A stretch of 7,340 nucleotides of DNA, from the NCBI GenBank assembly GCA_001462255.1, contig LIUJ01000013.1, positions 1 to 7,340 on the forward strand, read 5' to 3'. Numbering within the stretch: the stretch's first letter is position 1; each line of letters starts with the position of its first letter. Below are positions 1 to 6,607 of the stretch, one piece after another. Origin of the DNA: Fibrobacteria bacterium GUT77. Lineage in GTDB: Bacteria; Fibrobacterota; Chitinivibrionia; Chitinivibrionales; Chitinispirillaceae. Both the position numbers and the translations under genes were made by a program. The notes beneath the pieces were generated by a model that had not been told where the DNA came from, made no database searches, and worked only from the letters and a program-made list of their open reading frames with translations.

Positions 1-1988
1 TTGATTACGCGTATCGTTTTTCCGTTTTGCAATGTGTCCGACAGCGCCATATTCATGTTTCCGAACCTTACGGTGGTGCCGGGGTAGGCGCAACGGTCTA
101 TGCGTATAAACGCGTTTTCGAATTTGTTCATCGTGATGTTTAACAGGCGCCCTTTTCCCTCCAGCGCCGCGATTTGTTGTCTTATGGCGATGATGGTGTT
201 TTTAAGTTTGCGTACGTGTTCCTTGTTTCGCACCTGCTCGGCCGGCGGCATATTTTTGATCATCGTTTCCAGCTTTTTAACGTTTTCCTCATTTTGCGAT
301 ATGGCGGCCTTTATCTTGTTCATCTCCTCTATGAATTCCGGCTCCGGTTCTATTTGCAACGTGGTTTTGACGCCGCTGATGTTGCCCACGGTTCTCACGG
401 TTATCGAGCCGTTGGTGGTTAACGTTCCTCCGGCGACGGATAGGGGGTGGCCGTAGACGTTTATCGACTTGGTGGCGGTGATGTTGCAGTTTATCGCCTC
501 CTTGGCGATGTTGACGTTGCCGCCGGCGATGACCGTTTGGTTTTTCATGAAACCCAAGTTGACGTTGCCGTCGGCCGTTATGGTTCCCTTGCCGGTGCCG
601 ACGAAGCCGAATTTGCAAAGGATGTTCCCCTTAACGGTCACTTTGCAGTCTTCTATTATGCCCTTGACCTGCAGGTCGCCGCCGCATTCCACCTCAAAGC
701 CGCTCTTTATGTCGCCGTTGATTAAGATGGAGTTTTCGTACTTGATGTTGCCGGTTTTGAAGTCGACGTCGCCGGATATCACATAACCCGCCGACACGTT
801 GACGGACGTTCCGTCGTAGCTGACGATGCCGTCGGTTACGGCGATGAGGGAGTTTTGGTCGTCGTTGGGTATTGCGGTATTGGCTCCCACCGGGAGGCGC
901 GCCGGTAATCCGTCTATGGCCGCGACCGTGTTGCCCAAAACGTTTTGGCCGGGGGTGCCCTTCTGCGCCGGGTAGAGCTTTGCCAGCACGGTTCCCGAAG
1001 TCACCAAATTTACGATATTTATATTCTTGTAGTCGGCGCTACCGTCCTCGGCTATGGTTGGGGCGGGGGATGGGTCGGTATTGAAGCAGAACTCGACGTG
1101 CCCGTCCTCGCCCTTTATGGGTTGCGTGCCTTGAGCGACGATAGCTATGGCTTTTTCGGTCATCTCGCCCTTGATGGTGTCCATGAACAGTTCGAGCGCG
1201 TCCGGGTTTATGCCGTAGACGACGCCGTGCTCCTTGAGCATAACGTGTATGACTTGGAGCGACGGCATGGTCCCGCGCTCGCCGGCGGGCGTGGCCGTCA
1301 GTTCCGCGGCCATGCGGTCCTCCGAGACATGCACATCCACTACGCCGTTGAAGTCGAGCGGGAAGACGCACGGCATACCGTCCGTGTCGGTGTACACGAC
1401 CCCGGTGACGGCGGAGGTGTAGGTATGTGAGGCGATGTAAACGTTCCGCCGCTCGACGATGGTTTCGCTGGCGCCTAAGATTTCCACCGCGGGCGGTTCG
1501 AGGGGCGACCCGAAGATATCGTAGCCTATAAGGCTGGGCGTCCCCTCCGCGCGTCGGGCGATTACGGTACCCTTGTCCACGCGCTGAAATTTTTGGGCGA
1601 GCGCCGCCACGTCGAAAGCGTGCTTGGCGGCGAGAAGCGCCCTCACCTCTTCCGGCGCGGTAATGTACTTGACCAAAATGCGGAGCGCCCCCACTCCCTC
1701 GGCCGCCGCCGGCACGCCGTGGGCTACCGGTACGGTATCGGGCATACCGCGTATCGACTTTGAGTAGTCCGCGACGACGCCCTTGAGCGCCGCCGCGTCG
1801 AGACCGCGCACAACGCCGGCGTCCTCAAGCGCAACCTTTAGGTGGTGCACCGTAAGCACGCCCGGCTTGCCTACAACGGGGGTAAGCGAAAGCGAGGCCG
1901 ACATTTTGTCCGGCGCCACACGCACCGCGATTTTGACGAAATCCGGATGATCGTCGCCGATCACCATGCCGTCTGTGTCCAAGGTCAT
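1..1988 (-). CDS. FapA/DUF342-family protein with duplicated N-terminal module, 3' end cut by window edge
   Basis: Reading the minus strand from ATG at 1988-1986 gives 662 residues with no stop before the left edge. Residues about 380-540 are a right-handed beta-helix-like run of short G-D/N-V/I repeats (SGDVDF, NGDIKS, GGDLQV, KGNILC, DGNVNL, GGNVNI). Residues 548-612 form a charged probable coiled coil. Residues 622-646 (FENAFIRIDRCAYPGTTVRFG) are the usual family C-terminus, so probably only a short piece is missing. Before the helix lies the family signature GTVLAKLYPAQKGTPGQNVLG (332-352, as fragments), and a second diverged copy of the whole N-terminal module occupies residues about 17-215. 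There is no signal peptide or membrane segment, so a cytoplasmic location is likely. The best-known relative, Vibrio FapA, affects polar flagellar assembly; in other phyla the role is unknown, so a flagellar role here is only inference. An in-frame TAA lies 36 bases upstream of the ATG and no other ATG intervenes; Met8 is the alternative start. Only a weak GGAAA precedes the ATG. Confidence 0.92.
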   Translation of the reverse strand, partial: MTLDTDGMVIGDDHPDFVKIAVRVAPDKMSASLSLTPVVGKPGVLTVHHLKVALEDAGVVRGLDAAALKGVVADYSKSIRGMPDTVPVAHGVPAAAEGVGALRILVKYITAPEEVRALLAAKHAFDVAALAQKFQRVDKGTVIARRAEGTPSLIGYDIFGSPLEPPAVEILGASETIVERRNVYIASHTYTSAVTGVVYTDTDGMPCVFPLDFNGVVDVHVSEDRMAAELTATPAGERGTMPSLQVIHVMLKEHGVVYGINPDALELFMDTIKGEMTEKAIAIVAQGTQPIKGEDGHVEFCFNTDPSPAPTIAEDGSADYKNINIVNLVTSGTVLAKLYPAQKGTPGQNVLGNTVAAIDGLPARLPVGANTAIPNDDQNSLIAVTDGIVSYDGTSVNVSAGYVISGDVDFKTGNIKYENSILINGDIKSGFEVECGGDLQVKGIIEDCKVTVKGNILCKFGFVGTGKGTITADGNVNLGFMKNQTVIAGGNVNIAKEAINCNITATKSINVYGHPLSVAGGTLTTNGSITVRTVGNISGVKTTLQIEPEPEFIEEMNKIKAAISQNEENVKKLETMIKNMPPAEQVRNKEHVRKLKNTIIAIRQQIAALEGKGRLLNITMNKFENAFIRIDRCAYPGTTVRFGNMNMALSDTLQNGKTIRVI

Positions 1989-2030
1989 CGCAATATTTCC
2001 AACTTTTTTTGTGTATTTGATATTTTATAA

Positions 2031-2063
2031 ATTGCTTAGTGTCGCTTCGCTCCTCGCAACGAC
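2031..2063 (-). repeat. Dispersed 'CEERSDEA'-type intergenic repeat, one copy
   Basis: On the minus strand this stretch reads GTCGTTGCGAGGAGCG followed by AAGCGACACTAAGCAAT. It closely matches a short repeat that I recognise from many unrelated bacterial genomes (consensus begins GTCATTGCGAGGAGCG and ends AAGCGACGAAGCAATC), differing by a few substitutions and a small insertion. One frame translates to CEERSD, the peptide commonly seen in spurious small proteins predicted over this element. It sits between the divergent FapA-family and priA genes, where such elements normally lie. Whether it is a REP/MITE-like element moved in trans cannot be told from a single copy. Confidence 0.75.
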
Positions 2064-2071
2064 AACCGCGC

Positions 2072-2092
2072 CGCATCGTAGCGAGCGATGCG
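2072..2092. repeat. Perfect inverted repeat / hairpin beside the dispersed repeat
   Basis: CGCATCG and CGATGCG flank a 7-base loop (TAGCGAG), giving a perfect 7-bp stem that is GC-rich in otherwise AT-rich intergenic DNA. It begins 9 bases from the CEERSDEA-type repeat and may be part of a longer composite element. Neither strand has a T-tract directly after the stem, so it does not look like an intrinsic terminator. Confidence 0.6.
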
Positions 2093-2154
2093 ATCTAAAA
2101 AATTTGTTGCGTAAAACTCAATATATTTTTCACGTTTCCTTGCGTTGCCGCCCG

Positions 2155-2160
2155 ATTATA
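2155..2160 (-). promoter_or_regulatory. Candidate -10 element for the FapA-family gene
   Basis: The minus strand reads TATAAT here, an exact match to the -10 consensus. No good -35 hexamer is found 16-18 bases upstream. If used, the 5' leader would be about 160 nt and would contain the dispersed repeat and the 2072-2092 hairpin. The gap is AT-rich, so a chance match is possible. Confidence 0.3.
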
Positions 2161-2219
2161 TCTATTTTTAACGATTGATAGGCAGACTTAAACGTCAATC
2201 CAAAGCGCGTACACTTTAA

Positions 2220-2225
2220 TATAAT
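2220..2225 (+). promoter_or_regulatory. Candidate -10 element immediately upstream of priA
   Basis: An exact TATAAT ends 8 bases before the priA ATG, which would put the transcription start at about 2231-2234, at or next to the start codon. No Shine-Dalgarno sequence precedes the ATG, as expected for a leaderless mRNA. There is no recognisable -35 at 16-18 bases (AATCCA at 17), which lowers confidence. Confidence 0.4.
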
Positions 2226-2233
2226 ATACAATA

Positions 2234-4510
2234 ATGATTACAATCAGTCAAAAAAAAAATACAACTTTTTACGGACGCGTAGCCGCCGTGGCGTTTCCCG
2301 TGGCCATTCCCGGCATATACGATTACGAAATACCCGACAAATTCATTGACCGCGTAACTCCGGGACAGCCGGTTTTGGTGGAGGTCAAAAAGAGCCGAAT
2401 ATGGGGCGTGGCTGTGGAAATTAAGGCTGACTCGGCCGTGGCGGACAAGGTTAAGCTGAAGGAGATAATAGACATAAAAGAGGGGCACTGGGCCGATTCC
2501 AACAAGTCGCTTTTAAAACTGTACGAATGGATAGCGCGTTACTACCAGTGCCCGGTGGGGAGGGTCTTCAGACCGGTAGTCGGAAAGTCGGTCATAAATA
2601 AAAAGGCCAAAACGATTACCGTTTATAGATATATTGATACGCAGGCGGCTTCAACATCGATCAATCGTCGAGACGGCGGCGTTAACACGGACAAACAACG
2701 CCTTGCGTTGGAACAAATCAAAAGCTGCCCGGAACCGCTAAGCGCCGCCCAACTTGCTACGCGTTTCGGTATCGCCGCGTCAACCCTCTCCGCCCTTTGC
2801 AAAAAAGGTTATCTGTCCAAAGAGCTTAAAACGGTGTTCCGCAGCGCCGATGAGCTCGCCTTTCCCTTTGCCGAAGAAAAAGAGGTCATCCTCTCCGCCG
2901 AACAGCTCGCCTGCGTTGAGCGCGTTGCCGCCTCGTTCAATACGCCGGACAAGCCGTTTTTGCTCTACGGTATAACCGGTAGCGGCAAAACGCACGTATA
3001 CACCGAATTGGCCAAACGCGTTTTGGCCGCCGGACGCGGGGTGATAATTTTGGTGCCGGAGATCAGTTTGACGCCGCAGACGATCTCTCGTTTCCGCGCC
3101 GCCATCGGCGACGCCGTTACGGTAATACACAGCCGTATGTCCGACGGCGAGCGGCGCGACAGTCTTCAAGAGATAGTGACCGGACGCCGCCGAGCGGTAG
3201 TCGGCGTTCGCAGCGCCCTCTTATGCCCCATGGAGGACGTGGGGCTGATTGTAGTGGACGAGGAGCACGACGGATCGTACAAGCAGAGCGACACCGACCC
3301 GCGCTACAACGCGCGCGACGCCGCCGTGATGCGCGGGCATATTCAGGGCGCGGCCGTTGTGTTGGGTAGCGCCACACCGAGTCTCGAAAGCTACCGCAAC
3401 GCGCTCACCGGCAAGTACAACCTGCTCACGCTTACCGACCGTTTCGGCGCCGGGCTACCCGCCGTCAAGATTGTCGACATGACCGTTGAGCACCGCGAAA
3501 AGAACTGGACGGCCATGTCGCGTTACCTTGCCGTCCGTTTGGAGGAGGAACTCTCGCTCGGCCGGCAGGCGATTATGTTGCTCAACAGACGCGGGTTCTC
3601 CACATCGCTTTTATGCAGAGAATGCGGCTATACGCACAACTGCCCCAACTGCTCCGTGAATTTGCGCTACCACAAGGCCGATACCGTGCTGAAGTGCCAC
3701 CTTTGCGGCCACGAGGAGCCGGCGCTCGAAAGCTGCCCCAAGTGCGGAGGGCTCAAAATCAAATATAAGGGAACGGGCATCCAAAAAGCGGAGGAGATGA
3801 TAAGGGAGCGTTTTCCTGCGGCGAGGATATTGCGTATGGATCAAGACACGACGCGGCGCAAGGGTTCGCACGCGGCGATACTCGACGCCTTCGCGAGCGG
3901 CGGCGCGGACATACTTATAGGCACGCAGATGGTAGCCAAGGGGTTGAATTTCCCAAACGTTACCCTTGTTGGGGTGTTGCACGCCGATACCGGGTTGCAT
4001 TTTCCGGACTTCAGGGCGTCGGAACGGACGTTTCAACTGTTGACGCAGGTGGCCGGCCGGGCCGGCCGCGCGGAGCTTGCCGGGGAGGTGGTAGTACAAA
4101 CCTATTGCCCCGGCGACGCCGCGGTGCGCTTTGCGGCGGAGCATGACTATTTGTCGTTCTACGAGCACGAGATAAAGCATAGGCGGGAGCTGTCGTACCC
4201 GCCGTTCGGGAAGATTGCGAGGGTAGTCGTGGAGGGTGGCGATGAGGCCGTTGTAGCCGGATTTATAGGTAAGGCGGCGAGGATGATAGGCGTTAACGCC
4301 GGTACGGATGCCGGAAAAATAAAGGTTTTAGGCCCCACGGTAGCCGCGTTGGCGCGTGTGGACAACGTGTACAGATACTCAATGATTCTAAAATCAAGCT
4401 CCCCCGGAGCGTTGAGCGACGCGCTTATCGAAATCAGAAAATCGGCGGCGTCGGGGATTCCGTCGGGGTGCAAATGCGTTGTCGACGTTGATCCGCAAAA
4501 TATGCTTTGA
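2234..4510 (+). CDS. priA: Primosomal protein N' (PriA replication-restart helicase)
   Basis: The 758-residue product is a normal length for PriA, the superfamily 2 3'-5' DNA helicase that recognises stalled forks and reloads the replicative helicase. Residues 13-110 match the 3'-DNA-end-binding domain (FYGRVAAVAFPVAIPGIYDYEIP). Residues 155-200 fit the winged-helix domain. Walker A is GITGSGKT at 246-253 and Walker B is DEEH at 342-345, followed by an aromatic-rich loop region (GSYKQSDTDPRYNARD). Eight cysteines in four CxxC pairs (461/464, 470/473, 488/491, 501/504) form the two zinc sites inserted in the second helicase lobe. Motif V (GTQMVAKGLNFPNV, 563-576) and motif VI (QVAGRAGR, 605-612) are intact, and the C-terminal domain follows (SYPPFGKIARV, 654-664). 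No Shine-Dalgarno sequence is seen at the ATG. The start is supported by the N-terminal domain beginning within 15 residues. The stop overlaps the earliest possible start of the downstream GT5 gene, suggesting co-transcription. Confidence 0.97.
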   Translation: MITISQKKNTTFYGRVAAVAFPVAIPGIYDYEIPDKFIDRVTPGQPVLVEVKKSRIWGVAVEIKADSAVADKVKLKEIIDIKEGHWADSNKSLLKLYEWIARYYQCPVGRVFRPVVGKSVINKKAKTITVYRYIDTQAASTSINRRDGGVNTDKQRLALEQIKSCPEPLSAAQLATRFGIAASTLSALCKKGYLSKELKTVFRSADELAFPFAEEKEVILSAEQLACVERVAASFNTPDKPFLLYGITGSGKTHVYTELAKRVLAAGRGVIILVPEISLTPQTISRFRAAIGDAVTVIHSRMSDGERRDSLQEIVTGRRRAVVGVRSALLCPMEDVGLIVVDEEHDGSYKQSDTDPRYNARDAAVMRGHIQGAAVVLGSATPSLESYRNALTGKYNLLTLTDRFGAGLPAVKIVDMTVEHREKNWTAMSRYLAVRLEEELSLGRQAIMLLNRRGFSTSLLCRECGYTHNCPNCSVNLRYHKADTVLKCHLCGHEEPALESCPKCGGLKIKYKGTGIQKAEEMIRERFPAARILRMDQDTTRRKGSHAAILDAFASGGADILIGTQMVAKGLNFPNVTLVGVLHADTGLHFPDFRASERTFQLLTQVAGRAGRAELAGEVVVQTYCPGDAAVRFAAEHDYLSFYEHEIKHRRELSYPPFGKIARVVVEGGDEAVVAGFIGKAARMIGVNAGTDAGKIKVLGPTVAALARVDNVYRYSMILKSSSPGALSDALIEIRKSAASGIPSGCKCVVDVDPQNML

Positions 4511-6405
4511 CCAATAATACGCGCCGGCCCATAATATATATTTATACGGTGAAAACCAAACGCCTTCCCCAATACACCGCTCGCGACGCGCGGTTTACGG
4601 CTAAAGTCGACGCTTGGCAACCGATGCCGCGCGGTTTTTCGGCTGCTTTCGGGCCGGAGGATTTAAGCGCGCTCAACGCCCGTGAGCGCGGGTTTGATCC
4701 CGCTTCGCGGAAGATCGCTTTTTTGACATTTGAAAACGCCTTCGCCCCCTTAGGCGGATTAGCCGCCGTAGTGCGGTTGTTGCCGGTTTACTTAGGTAAG
4801 GCGGGCGAGAACGTTACCGTTCTTACGCCGCTTTACGCGAATATTCCAAGGGTAAAGGAAGCGGTCGCGAGCGGAACGCTCGAACTTGTTCTCCCCGAAC
4901 AAAAATTCCGCGTATCGTCGTATCAAGGGACGGTCAGTTGTTACCGCCACGGCGCCGCGCCGGTGCCTACGTACTTCATTGCCGTGGAGGGGCGCTTCAC
5001 GGCGGAACTTAACCCTTACTCTTATGTAGACAGTAGCGAAATACTCGACGATTCGCTCGTTTTTTGCGCCGCCGTTCCGTATGTTCTGCGCTCGCTCGGT
5101 ATCAACCGCGACATACTCTTTCACGCGCACGACTGGGAAACCGCGCCCATCGCGCTGACCTCAAAGATTGCCGTGCTGGAAGGGGTTTTGGAAAACGCGC
5201 GTACGATTCTGACGTTGCATAATTCCTTTGACAGCGGCATAGACGCTGATAGAAAACGAATGTTTTTCGGCGACAAGGCGCAAGGCGATACCGTGCTAAA
5301 GTGCGTGATACCGCTACTAAACGGCCCGCTGACGACTGTGAGCGCCCCGTTCGCGAGCGAGTTGCGCGTCGACCCGTTGCAACGCACCGTTTTCACAAAC
5401 CACCTGCAAGAAGAGTTTGCCGCCAACCCGCCCATAGGCGTGGAAAACGGGATGTTCGGCAAGCCGCACCTACGCTACACGTACACGGCGCTCTCCCACG
5501 CGCGGCAGGGGGTGTACGACAAACTGCTCGCCGAAAAGAGACGGTTTAGAGAGGCCATGTTGCGGACGGTCGGCGTTATGTCCCATAGAGACGGGGTTAT
5601 AGGGGGGTTGACGGAGGCTATCATTGATAACGTAGGTATCAATGGAACCGACGCGAGTGTCAATACGGTTATCAATAAGAACGGCAACGTAAACGTCGAC
5701 GTCGGCGATAGACCCGTGTTTTTCATGTCCGGTCGCCTCGACCTAATGCAAAAGGGTTTTGACGTTATCTTCAACGCCGTCCGCTGTTTTCCCGCCGGTA
5801 AAGTGGGGCTCATATTCTGTCCGAGTAGCGCCGAGGGGGCCCGCCATTCCGGTGAGCTCGCTTTTTTTCGGGAGATTGCCCAAGAGCGTCCGGGCGATAT
5901 TGTGATATGGCCGTTTAGGGTAACGGAGGGGGATTACGTTTCCGCCGTTTTAGGGAGCTCGTTTTTGCTAATGCCGTCGTTCTACGAGCCGTTTGGGGCG
6001 GCTACGGAGGGGTTTATTTACGGTACGCCGGTAGTGGCGCGAGCCACCGGCGGGCTTACGGTGCAAGTGAGGCCGTTTTCGGGCGGCGGCGCCGGGTCGG
6101 TGGGCGCGGCGACCGGGCTCTTGTACCGCGAGACGGCCGACGGCGACGAGGCGTGCGCCGGTTGGAGCGACATCCTAAGTCTTCCGGTGGATCAGCGGAT
6201 AAGGGTGCCGCTCTACCAGTCCATGGTCAAGGAGGCTTTCGACGCGCTCTCCGCGGCGGCGGACATTTTTGCCGACAATGTCCGCTACGGGCGAATGATG
6301 GTGAACTGCATGGATAGCTTGCGGGATTTTTCGTGGGACACGGCCGTCTCAAAGTACCGTAGGGTGTACGACGCCGCGACATATCGGGGATTCTTCGATG
6401 AGTGA
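4507..6405 (+). CDS. glgA: Glycogen/starch synthase-like glycosyltransferase (GT5)
   Basis: The product is a two-domain GT-B enzyme of the GT5 type, which adds glucose from a nucleotide sugar to an alpha-1,4-glucan. Family motifs occur in order: KIAFLTFENAFAPLGGLAAVV (69-89, in part), HAHDWETAPIAL (206-217), LTLHNS (235-240), LTTVSAPFASEL (275-286), GVENGMFG (311-318), PVFFMSGRLDLMQKGFDVI (403-421), MPSFYEPFGAATEGF (489-503), YGTPVVARATGGL (505-517) and the terminal DFSWDTAVSKYRRVY (607-621). At 632 residues it is longer than typical GlgA (about 470-500). The extra length is an N-terminal extension of about 68 residues and an Asn-rich insertion at about 372-400 between the two domains. The KxGGL motif reads PLGGL, so the usual substrate-binding lysine is absent. 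The TTG start at 4507 overlaps the priA stop by 4 bases; GTG at 4549 (618 residues) and ATG at 4624 are alternatives. None has a clear ribosome binding site. Donor specificity (ADP-, UDP- or GDP-glucose) cannot be read from the sequence. Confidence 0.83.
   Translation: MTNNTRRPIIYIYTVKTKRLPQYTARDARFTAKVDAWQPMPRGFSAAFGPEDLSALNARERGFDPASRKIAFLTFENAFAPLGGLAAVVRLLPVYLGKAGENVTVLTPLYANIPRVKEAVASGTLELVLPEQKFRVSSYQGTVSCYRHGAAPVPTYFIAVEGRFTAELNPYSYVDSSEILDDSLVFCAAVPYVLRSLGINRDILFHAHDWETAPIALTSKIAVLEGVLENARTILTLHNSFDSGIDADRKRMFFGDKAQGDTVLKCVIPLLNGPLTTVSAPFASELRVDPLQRTVFTNHLQEEFAANPPIGVENGMFGKPHLRYTYTALSHARQGVYDKLLAEKRRFREAMLRTVGVMSHRDGVIGGLTEAIIDNVGINGTDASVNTVINKNGNVNVDVGDRPVFFMSGRLDLMQKGFDVIFNAVRCFPAGKVGLIFCPSSAEGARHSGELAFFREIAQERPGDIVIWPFRVTEGDYVSAVLGSSFLLMPSFYEPFGAATEGFIYGTPVVARATGGLTVQVRPFSGGGAGSVGAATGLLYRETADGDEACAGWSDILSLPVDQRIRVPLYQSMVKEAFDALSAAADIFADNVRYGRMMVNCMDSLRDFSWDTAVSKYRRVYDAATYRGFFDE
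4537..4542 (+). promoter_or_regulatory. Candidate -10 element before the alternative GTG start of the GT5 gene
   Basis: TATATT (5 of 6 to consensus) lies 6 bases before GTG at 4549, in an AT-rich island between GC-rich coding stretches. The spacing resembles that of TATAAT before priA and would again give a leaderless transcript. There is no clear -35. It competes with the view that the gene is translated from TTG at 4507 on the priA transcript. Confidence 0.25.
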
Positions 6406-6535
6406 GTTGCGGGGGGCCGTAAAAGGCGGATCGTTTATTTTTGTATTTATGTTTCCCGGATTGGTTTCGCCTAAATAAAACGCGGCGCTTAGCGGCGTCG
6501 CTTCGGAAAATCCGTCAAATAAAAACGAACGATTT
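6406..6535. other. Intergenic stretch after the GT5 gene with no clear terminator
   Basis: No intrinsic terminator with a strong stem and T-tract was found after the GT5 stop. The best stems are short or interrupted: CGC-TTA-GCG near 6486-6494, CGGA-AAA-TCCG near 6504-6514, and a bulged GTCAAA/TTTTTGAC pairing at about 6514-6540. AGGCG near 6424 could pair with CGCCT near 6468 across a long loop. No gene of credible length is contained in it. Confidence 0.4.
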
Positions 6536-6565
6536 TTGACACCATCGTATATATTTATGTATATT
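6536..6565 (+). promoter_or_regulatory. Sigma-70-type promoter of the membrane-anchored protein gene
   Basis: A perfect TTGACA (-35) at 6536-6541 is followed, after an 18-base AT-rich spacer, by TATATT (-10, 5 of 6) at 6560-6565. The predicted start of transcription is about 6572, giving a leader of roughly 35 nt before the ATG at 6608. It is the best promoter in the window and implies that the gene is transcribed separately from the GT5 gene upstream. Confidence 0.7.
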
Positions 6566-6571
6566 ATTATC

Positions 6572-6593
6572 TTATTGATACCGACATCAATAA
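6572..6593. promoter_or_regulatory. Palindrome at the predicted transcription start (operator or leader hairpin)
   Basis: TTATTGAT (6572-6579) and ATCAATAA (6586-6593) are perfect 8-bp inverted arms around a 6-base centre, ACCGAC. The palindrome begins at the predicted +1 of the 6536-6565 promoter and ends one base before the GAAAGGG ribosome binding site. It could be a repressor operator or, in the RNA, an AT-rich hairpin next to the ribosome binding site. No regulator gene is visible in the window. Confidence 0.55.
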
Positions 6594-6594
6594 A

Positions 6595-6601
6595 GAAAGG
6601 G
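6595..6601 (+). promoter_or_regulatory. Ribosome binding site of the membrane-anchored protein gene
   Basis: GAAAGGG lies 6 bases before ATG 6608. It is the only clear purine-rich ribosome binding site in the window, in contrast to priA and the GT5 gene, and it fixes the start codon. Confidence 0.6.
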
Positions 6602-6607
6602 TTTAAA

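Noticed and set aside
945..1430. Plus-strand open frame of 161 codons, and several shorter ones at 100-1084
   Set aside because: They lie antisense to the FapA-family gene, whose translation shows clear family motifs along its length. Their products resemble no family and arise from the GC-rich codon bias.
1825..2076. Small minus-strand ORF translating CEERSDTKQF
   Set aside because: This is the well-known spurious translation over the dispersed repeat. It is out of frame with, and overlaps, the start of the FapA-family gene.
2174..2200. GATTGA...TCAATC inverted repeat upstream of priA
   Set aside because: The arms are only 6 bp with a loop of about 15 bases in AT-rich DNA, and do not extend. 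This is too weak to call an operator.
3611..4180. Minus-strand open frame of 189 codons inside priA
   Set aside because: It is antisense to the zinc-binding and motif V/VI part of priA. The product is Arg/His-rich with no recognisable domain.
5622..5644. CATTGAT/ATCAATG inverted repeat inside the GT5 gene, similar to the 6572-6593 palindrome
   Set aside because: It is inside coding sequence, the spacing differs (9 rather than 6 bases) and it lies in the Asn-rich insertion where AAT/AAC-ATC/ATT codons are frequent. Coincidence is more likely than a second operator.
6495..6508. Possible second copy of the CEERSDEA-type repeat (shared GTCGCTTCG)
   Set aside because: Only nine bases match the copy at 2031-2063 and the flanks differ, which is within chance for this base composition.
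6481..6540. Possible terminator hairpins after the GT5 gene
   Set aside because: Stems are only 3-6 bp or interrupted by mismatches and bulges, and none is followed by a T-tract in the right direction.
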